The position numbers were made by a program, and so were the translations under genes. This document shows, piece by piece, positions 62,257 to 64,000 of a DNA stretch of 64,000 nt. Every line of letters begins with the position of its first letter. Within the stretch, counting starts at the first letter, position 1. The notes beneath the pieces were generated by a model that was given only the letters and a program-made list of their open reading frames with translations, did no database searches and had not been told where the DNA came from. The stretch spans positions 43,102 to 107,101 of the forward strand of contig SUYR01000006.1 of assembly GCA_015060335.1 (NCBI GenBank). The letters run 5' to 3'. Source of the DNA: Bacteroidales bacterium (GTDB lineage: Bacteria; Bacteroidota; Bacteroidia; Bacteroidales; UBA932).

Positions 62257-62275
62257 AGTATTCAAACAAAACATC

Positions 62276-63577
62276 ATGCTTAAGGAAATCAAATATGTAT
62301 CAGCCCAGGAGGCTGTCAAGGTGGTAAAGTCCGGGGACCACATCCATCTGAGCAGTGTAGCGAGTGCGCCCAAGATTCTTATTGATGCACTTTGTGCAAG
62401 AGGAGAGGCAGGGGAACTGAAGGATGTACGTATACATCACCTTCACACTGAGGGTCCTGCACCATATGCGGACCCTAAATTCGAGGGTGTGTTCTTCCAT
62501 CAGGGTTTCTTCATCGGTGCAAATGTCCGTAAATCTGTGCAGGCAGGATATTCCGATTACATACCTGTTTTTCTGAGCGAAACACAGAAACTGTACAGAT
62601 GCGGAGCTTTGCCTTGCGATGTGGCAATGATACAGGTATGTCCACCTGACAAGCATGGGTATGTATCTCTCGGTACTTCCGTAGATGCCACCCTTGCAGC
62701 TATCGAATGTGCAAAGACGGTGATTGCCGTCGTGAACAGGAATGTGCCACGAGCATGGGGTCAGGCAATGATTCCTATGGAAATGATAGACATTTTCGTT
62801 GAAGGTGACACTCCGCTGGAGCCGGCACATTTCAGTGAACCGAACGAAGTGGAAATAGCCATCGGAAAGCATTGTGCCGCACTGATTGACGACGGGGCAT
62901 GCCTCCAGATGGGTATCGGAGCCATCCCTAATGCAGTCCTCGCACAGTTAGGAGGTCACAAGGACCTTGGAATCCACACGGAAATGTTTGCAGACGGTGT
63001 ACTTGAACTGGTCGAAAAAGGTGTGATCACAGGAGCTAACAAGGTAACAGACAAAGGCAAGCTCGTATCTACCTTCCTCATGGGCTCACAGAAAGTATAT
63101 GACTTCATAGACGACAACCCTATGGTAGCGATGATGGATGTCGGATACACAAACGACCCGTTCATCATATCCCGCAACCCGAAGATGACAGCCATCAACT
63201 CAGCTGTGCAGATCGACCTTACAGGACAGGTTTGTGCAGACTCTATCGGCACCAGATTCTATTCAGGAGTCGGTGGACAGGTGGATTTTGTATATGGAGC
63301 ATCTCTTGCACCACAAGGCAAGGCAATCATTGCGATGCCATCATGTACAAACAAGGGCGGCAGCAAGATTGCACCGACCATAATCGAAGGTGGTGGAGTC
63401 GTGACCACAAGGCCACATGTACATTACGTAGTGACCGAATTCGGAGCCGTAGACCTTTATGGCAAATCAATGCAGGAAAGAGCCAAGCTGCTCATAAGCA
63501 TTGCACATCCTGACCATCAGGAAGAACTTGACAAGGCTGCATTCGAACGTTTTGGTCCGCACTATCACAGTTTATAG
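62276..63577 (+). CDS. Acetyl-CoA hydrolase/CoA-transferase family protein
   Basis: 433 residues, the 4-hydroxybutyrate/butyryl-CoA:acetate CoA-transferase (AbfT, Cat2) type. The catalytic glutamate is Glu236 in GIHTEMFADG; the CoA-binding motif GIGAIPNAV (213-221), GGQVDFVYGASLAPQGKAIIAMPS and VVTEFGAVDLYGKSMQERA are intact. In gut Bacteroidales such enzymes link acetate, butyrate or succinate with their CoA esters; which acids are used cannot be told. Monocistronic, terminator about 94 nt downstream. Confidence 0.92.
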   Translation: MLKEIKYVSAQEAVKVVKSGDHIHLSSVASAPKILIDALCARGEAGELKDVRIHHLHTEGPAPYADPKFEGVFFHQGFFIGANVRKSVQAGYSDYIPVFLSETQKLYRCGALPCDVAMIQVCPPDKHGYVSLGTSVDATLAAIECAKTVIAVVNRNVPRAWGQAMIPMEMIDIFVEGDTPLEPAHFSEPNEVEIAIGKHCAALIDDGACLQMGIGAIPNAVLAQLGGHKDLGIHTEMFADGVLELVEKGVITGANKVTDKGKLVSTFLMGSQKVYDFIDDNPMVAMMDVGYTNDPFIISRNPKMTAINSAVQIDLTGQVCADSIGTRFYSGVGGQVDFVYGASLAPQGKAIIAMPSCTNKGGSKIAPTIIEGGGVVTTRPHVHYVVTEFGAVDLYGKSMQERAKLLISIAHPDHQEELDKAAFERFGPHYHSL

Positions 63578-63670
63578 ACCAGCAATCGGTGTATCATAAT
63601 AGAACAGCAGGAAATCAGGACTTGACTATCCTGCCACATAATCAGCTAACTCTCAGCGTGTTGTGGATAT

Positions 63671-63700
63671 GCGATTCCCCTGCGGCGGGGAATCGCTTTT
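63671..63700 (+). terminator. Terminator after the CoA-transferase gene
   Basis: GCGATTCCCC (63671-63680) pairs perfectly with GGGGAATCGC (63687-63696) around a 6-nt loop, followed by TTTT. Very strong stem. Confidence 0.75.
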
Positions 63701-63983
63701 GCATAACGCACTCTGACACAGACACTTGAGTGCCAGGACATTTTTCCAAGTCCTTCTCTCGAAATCCGCGCTCCTATTCCTCTCACCGAATCTTCTCGCC
63801 CAATACTTCTCTCTGATCTCGCCCGGCCGTTTTTCAAAAAAATCGATTTTTTCTTCTACAGCGCTCTCAAAAATGCGCCCCACAAGTACTCCAGTCTGCG
63901 ATTTTAGCATTTATCCATTTACAATTTTTTTACGCGGATAACTCTTCGGAACTTTGCTGGCGTTAACTATTAAACGAATTGTT
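63701..63983. other. Unassigned intergenic block (no confident gene)
   Basis: About 280 nt. An 85-codon open frame on the minus strand (63910 to 63653) reads MLKSQTGVLVGRIFESAVEE then ...FFEKRPGEIREKYWARRFGE... It resembles small hypothetical ORFs I recall from Bacteroidales intergenic DNA, but it runs through the terminator hairpin, so coding status is doubtful. The opposite frame is Ser/Leu/Phe-rich and looks like a shadow. No full TAnnTTTG box was found for the gene starting at 63984. Confidence 0.35.
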
Positions 63984-64000
63984 ATGACTGATAATGTTGA
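63984..64000 (+). CDS. Possible start of a further gene (truncated)
   Basis: ATGACTGATAATGTTGA at the right edge, preceded by an AT-rich stretch (TTAACTATTAAACGAATTGTT) like other start regions here. Only five codons are visible, so no identity can be given. Confidence 0.35.

Noticed and set aside
63726..63941. 71-codon plus-strand frame in the last intergenic block
   Set aside because: Mirror of the minus-strand frame with Ser/Phe/Leu-rich composition; no promoter or known motif.

Overview
The window is a gene-dense chromosomal segment from a member of the Bacteroidetes, most likely order Bacteroidales. The reasons are: a SusC/SusD pair under an ECF sigma factor and FecR, the N-succinylornithine carbamoyltransferase type of arginine pathway, many promoters with the TAnnTTTG -7 box (several with a TTTG -33 box 18-20 nt upstream), AT-rich start regions mostly lacking Shine-Dalgarno sequences, and families typical of this phylum (DUF4954, DUF5106, DUF4886, FISUMP, COX24-like 30-residue protein). 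I see no transposase, integrase, CRISPR array, rRNA or tRNA. Genus or family cannot be fixed from the sequence alone.

Layout. 1-4827 (minus): rlmN, a patatin/outer-membrane-barrel protein, recX and a DUF4954 gene that runs off the left edge. 5024-6052: recA. 6036-9333: an HhH protein, rsmI, an acidic hypothetical protein, tdk and a small RHH-like gene. 9559-17858: a complete arginine operon (GNAT acyltransferase, argG, argC, argD, argF', argB, argE-type deacylase, argH) behind a ~150-nt leader that can fold into a multibranch structure. 17855-24515 (minus): lon-ung-coaD-thioredoxin-like lipid/periplasmic protein, then a small ORF and rmuC. 24707-26751: HU, a 30-codon ribosome-associated COX24-like gene and rng. 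26764-30470 (minus): lysE-type exporter, DUF362 ferredoxin-like protein, PASTA protein, rluA-type pseudouridine synthase. 30628-32241: lnt.

32248-49177 (minus) is the accessory part: an outer-membrane barrel protein, ECF sigma, FecR, STN-SusC, SusD, an endonuclease/exonuclease/phosphatase-family lipoprotein, a duplicated FISUMP lipoprotein, a FAD-dependent oxidoreductase lipoprotein and two SGNH-type hydrolases. It looks like a surface nutrient-uptake locus that contains no recognisable glycoside hydrolase or polysaccharide lyase, so its substrate is unclear. This is the best candidate for an undescribed system here.

49247-53935 (minus): ruvC, serS, rpmA, rplU, rpsU (with a near-perfect Shine-Dalgarno, exceptional in this phylum), a sirtuin and an ATPase with a degenerate P-loop. 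54032-58897: AsmA-like protein, prmA and a small lipoprotein. 58882-62213 (minus): hotdog thioesterase, prfA, a REP-like palindrome, tcdA, mazG. 62276-63577: acetyl-CoA hydrolase/CoA-transferase. The last 400 bases hold a strong terminator and an unassigned block ahead of a gene that begins at the right edge.
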